A stretch of 18,646 nucleotides of DNA from JACKFB01 sp041389525 (lineage in GTDB: Bacteria > Myxococcota_A > UBA9042 > PHBI01 > JACKFB01), in assembly GCA_041389525.1 (NCBI GenBank), contig JAWKRR010000093.1:1-18646 (forward strand), given 5' to 3'. Of the stretch, positions 1-7,522 are shown piece after piece. Positions within the stretch are counted from its first letter, which is position 1, and each line of letters starts with the position of its first letter. The notes below the pieces were generated by a model. The model saw nothing but the letters and a program-made list of their open reading frames with translations. It did no database searches and had not been told where the DNA came from. The position numbers and the translations under genes were made by a program.

Positions 1-108
1 TTGGCCCGGACTCGCGGGGGTAATGCGTAGTGCGGGGGTCAGACACTGATGTCCACTTGGCCCGGACTCGCGGGGGTAATGCGTAGTGCGGGGGTCAGAC
101 ACTGATGT
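1..108. repeat. Two tandem copies of a 56-bp direct repeat
   Basis: Bases 1-56 and 57-108 are near-perfect copies of one unit. Each begins TTGGCCCGGACTCG and contains the core GTGCGGGGGTCAGACAC (cores with their left extension at 24-46 and 80-102). The same core recurs three times at 274-384, with different flanking sequence. The unit continues off the left edge, so more copies may exist. No coding function is visible. The core resembles the short GGGGTCAGAC-type repeats that I remember near REP-associated transposases in proteobacteria, but that link is from memory and no transposase is present here. Confidence 0.85.
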
Positions 109-238
109 ACTGCGCCCCGAGACCGGCCCCGAATCGAATTCGGCCTCGTCGAGCTGCTTCGCAAAGCGGTGCCCGACGGCGCTCGCAGCAATCTCACGCA
201 GTCCCTACCGGGCTGAGGAAGATTCGTGGGGATCCCTC
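109..238 (+). other. Spacer between repeat clusters, possible coding remnant
   Basis: This stretch separates the two repeat clusters. One plus-strand frame stays open from about 106 to the TGA at 214-216. It reads like the end of a protein (fragment FGLVELLRKAVPDG) and has mostly G/C third positions. It has no usable start and begins inside the repeat. It may be the tail of a gene replaced by repeat expansion, or chance. I do not recognise a family. Confidence 0.2.
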
Positions 239-384
239 AGGGTCAGACACCAACTGCCACCCGTGGCCGGAAGTGCGTAGTGCGGGGGTCAGACACCAGC
301 TGCCCTTCCCGTGGCCGGAAGTGCGTAGTGCGGGGGTCAGACACCAGCTCCCGTGGCCTAGTGCGTAGTGCGGGGGTCAGACAC
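239..384. repeat. Three further repeat copies plus one partial copy
   Basis: Cores identical to those at 1-108 lie at 274-296, 322-344 and 362-384, that is 48 and 40 bp apart. A partial copy (GGGTCAGACACC) lies at about 240-251. The copies at 274 and 322 are preceded by the same GTGGCCGGAAG block, and the one at 362 by a shortened version. Spacing is irregular and spacers are very short, so this is not a CRISPR array. The cluster lies about 25 bases beyond the stop codon of the minus-strand gene at 409-1473, so that gene's transcript would run into it. Confidence 0.85.
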
Positions 385-408
385 CAACTGCGCCAACTGC
401 GCGGACGC

Positions 409-1473
409 CTACCAGCGCGAGCCTAGCACCGCCATCGCCCCGCCCGGCCGCGGCGCCAGCGTGACGGTCGCGGCGGGCGCGCGCTGGCTTACCAAGCGCA
501 CGACCAGGCCCGCGACTGCTGACGCCCCCGCGGTGGCGTAGAGCGCCCAGGCCCCCGCGCGCTGCCGCTTGAACGTGGCCTCGCGCTCGTCGAAGGCCGC
601 GCCCGGGCCGAGGGATTGCGCGTCATCGCGCGTGTTCGCCGCCACCACGTGCAGGACCACGCCGCCCACCAGCGCCGCGCCCGCAAGCCCGAAGAGCGCG
701 CCGCTGGCGACCCTCCCCGCGCGTCCGGTCGAGGCGTCGGCGGCGGGACGAGGGAGGTCCGGCTCGGGGCCGGGCTGGATCTCGGGCTGGCGTTCGGCCA
801 CCAGCTCGGGCGCAGGTTCGGGCGCGGGCTCGGGGCCGGGCGCGAGCTCGGGCGGTGGCCTCAAGACCTCAGGCGGGAGCGGCTCGAGCGAGACCTCCTC
901 GCGCCGCGCGCCCTGCCCTGTGACGGCCACGTCAAAGCTGTACGCGCCATACCCCGCGGCCTCGACGACGACCCGGTGGCGGCCGAAGGGCAGCCACACG
1001 GTCACCGGCGCCGTCAGCACCTCGCCGGGGAAGCGGTCGATGCTCAGCCGCGCAGCCGCGGGGCGCGCGCGCAGCTCCAGCGGCGCGTAGGCCCCCGCCG
1101 CCAAGACGTCGATGACCTCGCGGTAGCGCACGTCGACCCAGGCGGGCAGCGGCTCCGTCGCCCGCGATCGGCAGCGGGCCAGGTGAAGCTGCGCCTCCGG
1201 GTAGCGCTGCCAGCGCACGTAGACCAGCCCGATATTGCAGTGGTGGATGGCCCGCGGGTACAGGCGCTCGGCGTCCTTGAAGTGAACGACCGCCTCCTCC
1301 CAGCGCCCCGCCTCGCCCAGCCGCGCGCCCTCGGTGACCAGCGCGTCGGCCTGGGCCCGCGCGTCGTTGGCGGCGGGCGGCGGCGGCGCGCTGACGAGGG
1401 AGGCGGCGAGGGCCACGGGGAGAAGCAAGCTGAGCATGGAGCCTGCATACCGGAGCGGCCGCCGGGCGCGCAA
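409..1473 (-). CDS. TPR/PEGA-like envelope protein with two C-terminal membrane segments
   Basis: This 354-residue protein is probably anchored in the cell envelope. Residues 1-28 look like a signal peptide (Arg-rich start, then LLLPVALAASLVSA). Residues 35-105 resemble tetratricopeptide repeats (GRWEEAVVHFKDAERLYP, then NIGLVYVRWQRYPEAQLHLA). Residues 130-200 form a PEGA-like beta domain (GRHRVVVEAAGYGAY). Residues 200-245 are a Pro/Glu linker. Hydrophobic segments lie at about 257-279 and 306-328. The gene is the last of a minus-strand operon, 18 bases after the kinase stop codon. The start is uncertain: TTG at 1473 gives the charged N-region expected of a signal peptide, ATG at 1437 is a stronger codon, and neither has a good ribosome site. 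TPR/PEGA proteins beside kinases are common in myxobacteria; a specific role cannot be read from the sequence. Confidence 0.8.
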   Translation of the reverse strand: MRARRPLRYAGSMLSLLLPVALAASLVSAPPPPAANDARAQADALVTEGARLGEAGRWEEAVVHFKDAERLYPRAIHHCNIGLVYVRWQRYPEAQLHLARCRSRATEPLPAWVDVRYREVIDVLAAGAYAPLELRARPAAARLSIDRFPGEVLTAPVTVWLPFGRHRVVVEAAGYGAYSFDVAVTGQGARREEVSLEPLPPEVLRPPPELAPGPEPAPEPAPELVAERQPEIQPGPEPDLPRPAADASTGRAGRVASGALFGLAGAALVGGVVLHVVAANTRDDAQSLGPGAAFDEREATFKRQRAGAWALYATAGASAVAGLVVRLVSQRAPAATVTLAPRPGGAMAVLGSRW

Positions 1474-1491
1474 CCGCGGCGGCCGGCGCGG

Positions 1492-3132
1492 CTACTTCGG
1501 GAGGATGAAGCCCTCGTCGGCGCCCGGCGGGGCCTCGCGCGGGCGCTTGGTCAGCGTGACGCGCACGGTCTGGTCCTCGCTGGGCGTAAGCTCGCGGGTC
1601 TCCGGCAGGTAGCCGGCGCGGGTCAGGCGTATGGCGACGGGCTGGTCGCCGCGGGGTAGCTCGAGGTCGACGGGGGTCTGGCCGAGGCGCTTTTCGCCCC
1701 AGGTCGCCTGGGCGGGCGGGCTTGACTCGATGCGCAGGGTGACGGCGGCCGGCGGCGCGGGCGGCTCGGTCGCGGCGGGCGCAGGTGCGGCCGGGGCTGG
1801 GGCTGGCGCTCCGATTTGTGAGGCGGCGTCTGGCGAATTGGGGGGTTCAGCGTCGGGCTGCGCGAGCGGCGGCGCGGGTGCCGGCGCCGGGGCGCTCACG
1901 GCGGCCGGGGCGCCGGCGGTGGGAGATAAGCCAGCCCGCGCGGCCTCCCCGGGACTCGTGGTTGGAGCGCGGCCGCCTCCGACGGCTAGCCACCAGCCGG
2001 CCAGAGCCAGCAGCGCCATCGCTCCGAGGGCGGCCGCGAGTCGAGGCCATTTGGGAGCGGGCGATGACGAGGGCAGCGCGCCGGCGGCCGCGGTGGGGGC
2101 GGTGCCGAGGGCGAAATCTCCGGTGGCCGAGGCGTCGGGCGTGTCGGGCGGTGGGAGGCTGGCGGCCGGCGTGGAGTCGGGAGCGTGCCAGCCCTTGATG
2201 GAGGCGAGCAGGGCCTCGCGGACGATGGCGGCGCTGCTCGGGCGCTCCTCGGGGGCTTTGGCGAGGAGGCGGGCGACCAGGGATTTCAGCGCGGGCGGGC
2301 ACGGGACGTCGAGGGCGGGCGGGGCCTCGCGGACGTGCATGAGCAGGAGCGCCTCGGCGCTGGGGGAGGCGAAGGGCAGGCGGCCGGCGAGCATCTCGAA
2401 GAGCATGACGCCGAGGGAGTAGAGGTCGGATTGGGCGGTGGGGGCGAGGCCGGCGACGATCTCGGGGGGCATGTAGGCGGCGGTGCCGCAGATGGCGTCG
2501 GGGTCGGTGAGGGTGGTCTCGTCGCCTTGGAGGGACTTGGCGAGGCCGAAGTCGACGACCTTGAGGAGGTCGCGGACGGGCGGTTCTTCGAGGAAGACGA
2601 CGTTGGAGGGTTTGAGGTCGCGGTGGACGATGGACTCGCGGTGGGCGGCGTCGAGGGCGTCGCAGATTTGGGCGGCGATGTGGACGGCGCGCTCGACGGG
2701 GAAGCGGCCGGCATCGCGGAGGACGTCGCGGAGGGAGCGGCCGCGGAGGAGCTCCATGGCGAGGTAAAGCTGGCCGGCGCCGGTCTGGCCGAAGTCGAGG
2801 ACGGTGACGGTGTTGGGGTGGCTGACGCGGCTGGCGAGGCGGGCTTCGCGGACGAAGCGTTTGACGCCGTCCATGTCTTGGGAGAAGCGCTCGTGCATGA
2901 CCTTGAGGGCGACGTCGCGGGCGACCGAGTGTTGGACGGCGCGGTAGACCGAGCCCATGCCGCCGGAGCCGAGGCGGGCGGCGATGGTGAAGCGGCCGGC
3001 GATGTCGGCGCCGAGGAGGGGGTCGGCGTCGGTGAGGACGATGAGGGGCGTGCCGTCGTGGGGGCAGCGGCGTTGGTCGGCGCCGAAGGAGGCCGTGCAG
3101 GTGGGGCAGAAGCTCTCGGTGCGCGCGGTCAT
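1492..3132 (-). CDS. Zinc-ribbon Ser/Thr protein kinase with C-terminal PEGA domain
   Basis: A membrane-anchored Hanks-type kinase of 546 residues. A short zinc ribbon opens the protein (C9, C12, C23, H25). The kinase domain covers about 48-310, with glycine loop GSGGMGSVY (55-63), lysine K77, catalytic loop HRDLKPSN (170-177), DFG (194-196) and MPPE at 221-224. All catalytic residues are present, so it should be active. A Thr/Asp-containing activation segment lies between DFG and MPPE. One transmembrane helix lies at 364-384. Then come a long Pro/Ala linker and a PEGA domain (about 464-528), which should lie outside the membrane. ATG at 3132 follows the stop codon of the FHA activator by 6 bases, so the two are co-transcribed and probably translationally coupled. 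A natural partner or substrate is the neighbouring FHA protein, but that is inference from context. Confidence 0.95.
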   Translation of the reverse strand: MTARTESFCPTCTASFGADQRRCPHDGTPLIVLTDADPLLGADIAGRFTIAARLGSGGMGSVYRAVQHSVARDVALKVMHERFSQDMDGVKRFVREARLASRVSHPNTVTVLDFGQTGAGQLYLAMELLRGRSLRDVLRDAGRFPVERAVHIAAQICDALDAAHRESIVHRDLKPSNVVFLEEPPVRDLLKVVDFGLAKSLQGDETTLTDPDAICGTAAYMPPEIVAGLAPTAQSDLYSLGVMLFEMLAGRLPFASPSAEALLLMHVREAPPALDVPCPPALKSLVARLLAKAPEERPSSAAIVREALLASIKGWHAPDSTPAASLPPPDTPDASATGDFALGTAPTAAAGALPSSSPAPKWPRLAAALGAMALLALAGWWLAVGGGRAPTTSPGEAARAGLSPTAGAPAAVSAPAPAPAPPLAQPDAEPPNSPDAASQIGAPAPAPAAPAPAATEPPAPPAAVTLRIESSPPAQATWGEKRLGQTPVDLELPRGDQPVAIRLTRAGYLPETRELTPSEDQTVRVTLTKRPREAPPGADEGFILPK

Positions 3133-3138
3133 GGCGGG

Positions 3139-4530
3139 CTACTCGTCGCCGCGGAGGCCGAAGGTGTCGAGCCACCGGTAGATCTGGCGGCGGTCGCGGC
3201 CGTAGTGGCGGGCCAGGGCGCGGACGCTGCCGGCGTGGGCGTCGAGGGCGGCTTGGAGCTCGGCGGGGGTGGTGGGCGCGGGGAGGCGGGGGGCGGGTGC
3301 GGGGGGCGCTGTGGTTGCGGGCGCGGGGGCGGCGGGCGCGGGGACGTGGGCTGCGATGGCGGCCAGGGAGAGGACGGCGGGCGCGGGGTGGTCGGCGGCG
3401 AGGCGGTGGACGAGGCGGTCGAGGCCGCGGAGGTTGTCGGGCCAGGCGTGGAGCAGGAGGCGCTCGACGGCTTCGGCGTCGAAGCTGAGGGCGCGGAGGC
3501 CGGCGGTGGGGCGGGATTCGCGCCAGCGGGCGACGAAGATGGCGAGCCAGGCGAGGATGTCGACGCGGCGGGCGCGGACGGGCGGGACGCGGAGCTCCCA
3601 GAGGGCGAGGCGGGCGTAGAGGTCGCGGCGGAAGCGCTCGGATTCGACGTCGGCGGCGAGGTCGCGGTTGGTGGCGGCGACGACGCGCACGTCGACCTTC
3701 ACGCTGCGGGTGGCGCCGACCGGCCGGACCTCGCCCTCTTGCAGGGCGCGGAGCAGTTTGGGTTGCAGGGCCAGGGGCAGCTCGCCGATCTCATCGAGGA
3801 AGAGGGTGCCGTGGTGGGCGGCGCGGAAGAGCCCCGGCGCGGCGCGGTCTGCGCCGGTGAAGGCGCCTCTCTCGTGGCCGAAGAGCTGGCTGGCGATGAG
3901 CTCCGGGCTGAACTCGGCGACGTTGACGGCGACTAGGGGGCCTTGGCGGCCGCTGAGGGTGTGCAGCGCGCGGGCGAGCAGCTCTTTGCCGACGCCGGTC
4001 TCGCCGATGACGAGGGCCGGCGAGGGATCCGCGCCTGCTTGGCGCACGAGCTTGCGGAGGCGCTGGACCGCGGCGGCGGTGCCGGGCAGCGCGGTCGCGA
4101 GGACGGAGCCCGGGGCGGGCGCGTCGTCCTCGAAGGGCCCGCGCTCGTAAACGGCCACCACACCGCCCAGCCGCAGCACGTCGCCATCGTCGAGCGCCCG
4201 CCGCGCGCCAGCCAGCGCCACGCCGCCGACCCAGCTCCCGTTGCGACTCTCCAAATCCGCAGCAACATGCTGACGAATCTGCGCATCCCAGCTCACGGCG
4301 AGGTGCGTCCGCGAGACCGAGCCGTGCCCCAACTCCGCCTGCCCCGCGCCCGGATGCCGCCCCAAGACGACCTCGGCGGCCGCCAGCGCGATGGTCTGCG
4401 CAAGCTCCGGCGGGTGCACGACGACAAGCCGCGCCGAAGGCCCAACCCGCGCACGAAGCGCAGCCGCCGGCACGCTCATGGTCTCGGAGTGGCGGTTGGA
4501 GTCAGTCATCAGGTGCCCAAAGACTGCCAC
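3139..4530 (-). CDS. FHA-domain sigma-54-dependent transcriptional activator
   Basis: A 463-residue enhancer-binding protein that should use ATP to open sigma-54 promoters in response to a phosphothreonine signal. The N-terminal FHA domain (about 35-130) has LGRHP (56-60), VSRTHLAV (72-79) and LESRNGSWVGG (93-103), carrying the Arg, Ser and Asn that bind phosphothreonine. The AAA+ domain (about 150-375) has Walker A GETGVGKE (176-183), an intact GAFTGA loop (222-227), Walker B LFLDEIGE (243-250), arginine-rich FRRDLYARL (300-308) and WPDNLRGL. An Ala/Pro linker leads to a Fis-type helix-turn-helix (about 424-456). There is no receiver or GAF domain, so FHA is the only visible sensor. The GTG start at 4530 has a GAGGGGG stretch about 9 bases upstream; ATG codons at 4509 and 4479 lack one. 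The order FHA activator then kinase, 6 bases apart, suggests the kinase controls this activator. Confidence 0.95.
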   Translation of the reverse strand: MAVFGHLMTDSNRHSETMSVPAAALRARVGPSARLVVVHPPELAQTIALAAAEVVLGRHPGAGQAELGHGSVSRTHLAVSWDAQIRQHVAADLESRNGSWVGGVALAGARRALDDGDVLRLGGVVAVYERGPFEDDAPAPGSVLATALPGTAAAVQRLRKLVRQAGADPSPALVIGETGVGKELLARALHTLSGRQGPLVAVNVAEFSPELIASQLFGHERGAFTGADRAAPGLFRAAHHGTLFLDEIGELPLALQPKLLRALQEGEVRPVGATRSVKVDVRVVAATNRDLAADVESERFRRDLYARLALWELRVPPVRARRVDILAWLAIFVARWRESRPTAGLRALSFDAEAVERLLLHAWPDNLRGLDRLVHRLAADHPAPAVLSLAAIAAHVPAPAAPAPATTAPPAPAPRLPAPTTPAELQAALDAHAGSVRALARHYGRDRRQIYRWLDTFGLRGDE

Positions 4531-4572
4531 CCTCCGCGCCCCCTCGCCAGCGAGCGCGCCCGGCGTCCGCGT

Positions 4573-4992
4573 TCACCCCCGCCGGAGCCGCTTCCGCCGG
4601 TGGTAAGTCAGCGCGTCGGCCACGCACTCCCTCAGCGCCTCGACGGGCGGTTCGTCGTCCACATGGAGCACGATGCGCCGGTTCCCATCGAAGACGAGCT
4701 CGTCAGCAAAGCGCCGCCGAAAGCGCTCAATCAGGTCCGTCTGGCAGTGAAAGCACACCCCATACTCCCGCGGCGCCGCCTCCTTCCAGGCAAACCGAAT
4801 CGTCGTCCCCGCCTTGCTCCGCGAGGTCAGATACGCCGGCTCCCCCCACTTCAGCGTCTCCTCAATCTCCCCGACGCCCTCCGCCACCGCCGTCTCAAAG
4901 ATCAACGCCCGCAACGCCAAAGCCCGCCGCCGCACCGCCGGCGGATACCCCTCAAACACCGCGGCCACCGCCGCCTCACCGATACCGACCAC
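4573..4992 (-). CDS. DUF1801 domain protein
   Basis: A small soluble protein of 139 residues of the DUF1801 family (YdhG-like fold). Recognisable are the central LKWGEPAYLT motif, the preceding helix (PPAVRRRALALRALIFE), and a C-terminal helix ending in a basic tail. The biochemical role of the family is poorly defined. The perfect GGAGG (minus strand, 5003 to 4999) lies 6 bases before the GTG at 4992. It directly abuts the in-frame GTG at 4998, so I prefer 4992. The stop codon is 42 bases before the FHA activator start, so this may be the first gene of that operon, although the product has no obvious link to phospho-signalling. Divergent from hsdR. Confidence 0.85.
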   Translation of the reverse strand: MVGIGEAAVAAVFEGYPPAVRRRALALRALIFETAVAEGVGEIEETLKWGEPAYLTSRSKAGTTIRFAWKEAAPREYGVCFHCQTDLIERFRRRFADELVFDGNRRIVLHVDDEPPVEALRECVADALTYHRRKRLRRG

Positions 4993-5031
4993 CGACACCC
5001 TCCGAATCCGTTCAAGTATCCCGCGCCCGCG

Positions 5032-5067
5032 CTAGCACGACGTGCAAGCACTCGGCGCATCCTAGCA
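5032..5067 (-). promoter_or_regulatory. Candidate promoter/operator of the DUF1801 operon
   Basis: In the 176-base gap between the divergent DUF1801 and hsdR genes, the minus strand carries TGCTAGGAT (5067 to 5059), a good extended -10 element, but I see no convincing -35. Just downstream lies the inverted repeat GCACG-A-CGTGC (5035-5045), inside CTAGCACGACGTGC. A near-identical CTAGCACGCGTGC lies in the promoter of the toxin-antitoxin operon at 14923-14935. CTAGCA occurs three times in this gap (5032, 5062, 5151). The arms are only 5 bases, so this is suggestive only. Confidence 0.3.
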
Positions 5068-5174
5068 GAGCGCTCCGCGCAGCGTGGCCCCGGACGATTT
5101 CTCGCGCGCCCGCGCGCAGCGGCTCGCCCTCGTGTAGTCTCTGCGGCCGGCTAGCAGGTAAACGGAGCGCGCCC

Positions 5175-7495
5175 ATGACTCCCAGGTCCTCTCAGACCGA
5201 AGCTGAGGTCTGCCAGAACCACATCACCCCAGCCATCGCGGCCGCTGGCTGGGACCCGCTGACTCAGATTCGGCGCGAGTACAGCTTCACCGCCGGCCAG
5301 GTTCGCGTGCGCGGAAAGCTCGCCACGCGCGGCGACCGCAAGCGCGCCGACTACCTCCTCTTCTACCAATCGCACCTCCCTCTGGCTGTCGTCGAAGCCA
5401 AGGACTCCAGCCACAGCGTCGGCGCCGGCCTCCCCCAAGCCCTCGGCTACGCTTCGACCCTCGACGTCCCCTTCGTCTTCGCCTCCAACGGCCAGGGCTT
5501 CGTCTTCCACGACCGCACCGGCGCGTCGCAGCCCGTCGAGGTCCAGCTTACCCTCGACCAATTCCCCTCCCCCGCCGAACTCTGGGCCCGCTACCGCAGC
5601 GCCAAACAGCTCACGCCCGAAGCCGAGAGCCTCGTCACCGAGCCCTACCACGAGGACTCCGGCGCCAAAGAACCCCGCTACTACCAGCGCATCGCCATCC
5701 AGCGCAGCCTCGAAGCGGTCGCCGCTGGCAAGCGCCGCATCCGCCTTTCGTCATGGCCACCGGCACGAAGACCTACACGACCTTCCAGATCGTGGCGCCT
5801 GTGGAAGGCCAAGCAGGTGAAGCGAATCCTGTTCCTCGTGGACCGGGATATTCTCGCAAGTCAGACGAAGCGGGCGACTTCGGTCCCTTCTCCCGGTGCA
5901 GCCGTGGCGCGTGGCCAACCGCACGATGGACCCACGCCACGAGGTCCCGTCGCGCTCTACCAAGCCATCGCGGTCCGAAGAACGAAGGCCTTCCAAGAAG
6001 CTCAGCCGCGACTTTTTCGACCTCGTCGTCATCGACGAGTGCCACCAAGGCAGCGCGCCGCGACGACGGCGCGTGGCGCGAGATCCTCGACTACTTCGAG
6101 CCCGCCATCCACCTCGGCCTCACCGCCATCCAAAGGCCGAAGAAGTTTCCCACCTGCACCTACTTCGGCGACCCGGTCTTCACCTACTCACATTCAAGCA
6201 AGGGCATCGCCGACGGCTTCCTCGCCCTGGGTCGCCGCGTCCACCTCGACCCGCGACCTCGAGGCTGGCTTCCGCCGGCCAGCGCGCGACCAGCACGGCG
6301 AGCTCGCTCGAACCGCGTCTTCAACCAGCGCGACGCTGGAGCGCACCTCGTCGAAGAGTACGTCCAGCGCCGTCGCAGGCTCACATCGTCGCCACCTCAG
6401 GCTAACGACCCTACGGCAAGACCATCGTGTTCTGCGAGGACATCGACCACGCCGAACGCATGCGCTCCCGCACTGGTCAATTCCGTAGCCGCCGCGCTTC
6501 AAGAAACGCCGACGATCACGCGCTTCGTCGTCCATATCACCGTGACAGTGAAGATGGCAAGCGCTTGGTCGACGCCTTCGTCTCCGTGAACAGCCGCTAC
6601 CCGGTCATCGCCACCACCTCGAAGCTGCTGACCACCGGCGTCGACGCGCCAACGTGCAAGCTCATCGTCCTCGACCAGACCATCGCCTCGATGATCGAGT
6701 TCAAGCAGATCATCGGCCGCGGCTGCTGGCCGTCCACACGAGGACACCGGCAAGAAACCAGTTCACCGTGATGGACTTCCATAAGGCCACCGAGCTCTTC
6801 GCCGACTGACTTCGACGGCGACCCGATCGTCATCTACGATACCCCGACCAGCACCACCACCGGCCCCGACGAGCCGACCGGCGACCCCGACCCCGAGGAC
6901 ACCGGCCACCCCGATCCCCCCGGCCACACCAAGTACGTCGTCTCCAGCGTCACCGTCAGCGTGCTCAGCGAGCGCGTCCAGTACTACGGCAACGACGGCC
7001 GCCTCATCACCGAGTCCCTGACCGACTGCCGCCGCGCCCAAGTCCGCGGCCGCTACGCCACCCTCGACGACTTCCTCCGCCGCTGGACCGCCGCCGACCG
7101 CAAAGCCGCCGTCATCGAAGAGCTCCGCACCGCCGGCCTCTTCCTCGATGTGACCGCGCCGAGGCCACCCCACCCACGGCGACGCCCTCGTTTCGCCTTC
7201 GACCTCATCTGCCACGTCGTCCACCGGCCAACCCCCGCGACCGCCGCGAACGCGCCGACAACGTCCGCAAACGCGACGTCTTCACCCGCTACGGCGAAAA
7301 AGCCCGCGCCGTCCTCGACGCCCTGCTCACCAAGTACGCCGACGAGGGCCTCGCCCCGGTCGAGGGCGTATCCTGCATCAGCCCATCTCGCCTGCGGCTC
7401 CCCCCTCGAGCTCCTCGACCACTTCGGCGGCAAGCCCGCCTACCTCGACGCCGTCCGCCAACTCCGGAGATGCGCTCTACTCCGACGTGGGTTAG
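5175..7495 (+). pseudogene. hsdR: Type I restriction enzyme subunit R, many frame changes
   Basis: The motor and nuclease subunit of a type I restriction enzyme (about 770 residues if restored). ATG 5175 has GGAG 7 bases upstream. The first 190 codons are intact and hold the HsdR nuclease: D59, E74-A-K76 (VVEAKD) and the QxxxY motif Q88-Y92. From about 5745 the protein continues only by switching frame: MATGTKTYTTFQIV (5753 on), WRLWKAKQVKRILFLVDRD, VANRTMDPRHEV, ALYQAIA, then DFFDLVVIDECHQGSA with helicase DECH at 6034-6045. Later segments include YFGDPVFTYS, TIVFCEDIDHAERMR, TTSKLLTTGVDAPTCKLIVL and QIIGRG (6706-6723). The C-terminal part includes KYVVSSVTVSVLSERVQYYG, and the end SDVG-stop is at 7493-7495. 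Walker A reads GTKT instead of GTGKT. I count well over a dozen frame changes and no large deletion. As given, no full-length product can be made. Confidence 0.9.
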
Positions 7496-7522
7496 CCTCC
7501 GCCGCCCCCGCCCCAGGCCGCC

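Noticed and set aside
1..384. CRISPR array
   Set aside because: Spacing is irregular, and the spacers are too short and partly duplicated; no cas gene is present.
616..1659. Plus-strand open frame of 347 codons
   Set aside because: Antisense to the TPR/PEGA gene; no ribosome site or domain.
1847..3175. Long minus-strand frame rich in Arg and Pro overlapping the kinase
   Set aside because: Shifted frame of the kinase gene; low-complexity Arg/Pro content and no domain.
2185..3936. Long plus-strand open frame (583 codons, very Gly/Glu/Ala-rich)
   Set aside because: It is antisense to the kinase and the FHA activator, whose motifs are unmistakable; the composition is a by-product of GC-rich codon bias.
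3943..5154. Plus-strand open frame of 403 codons
   Set aside because: Spans the opposite strand of the FHA activator and DUF1801 genes; the translation is Arg/Pro-rich and shows no domain.
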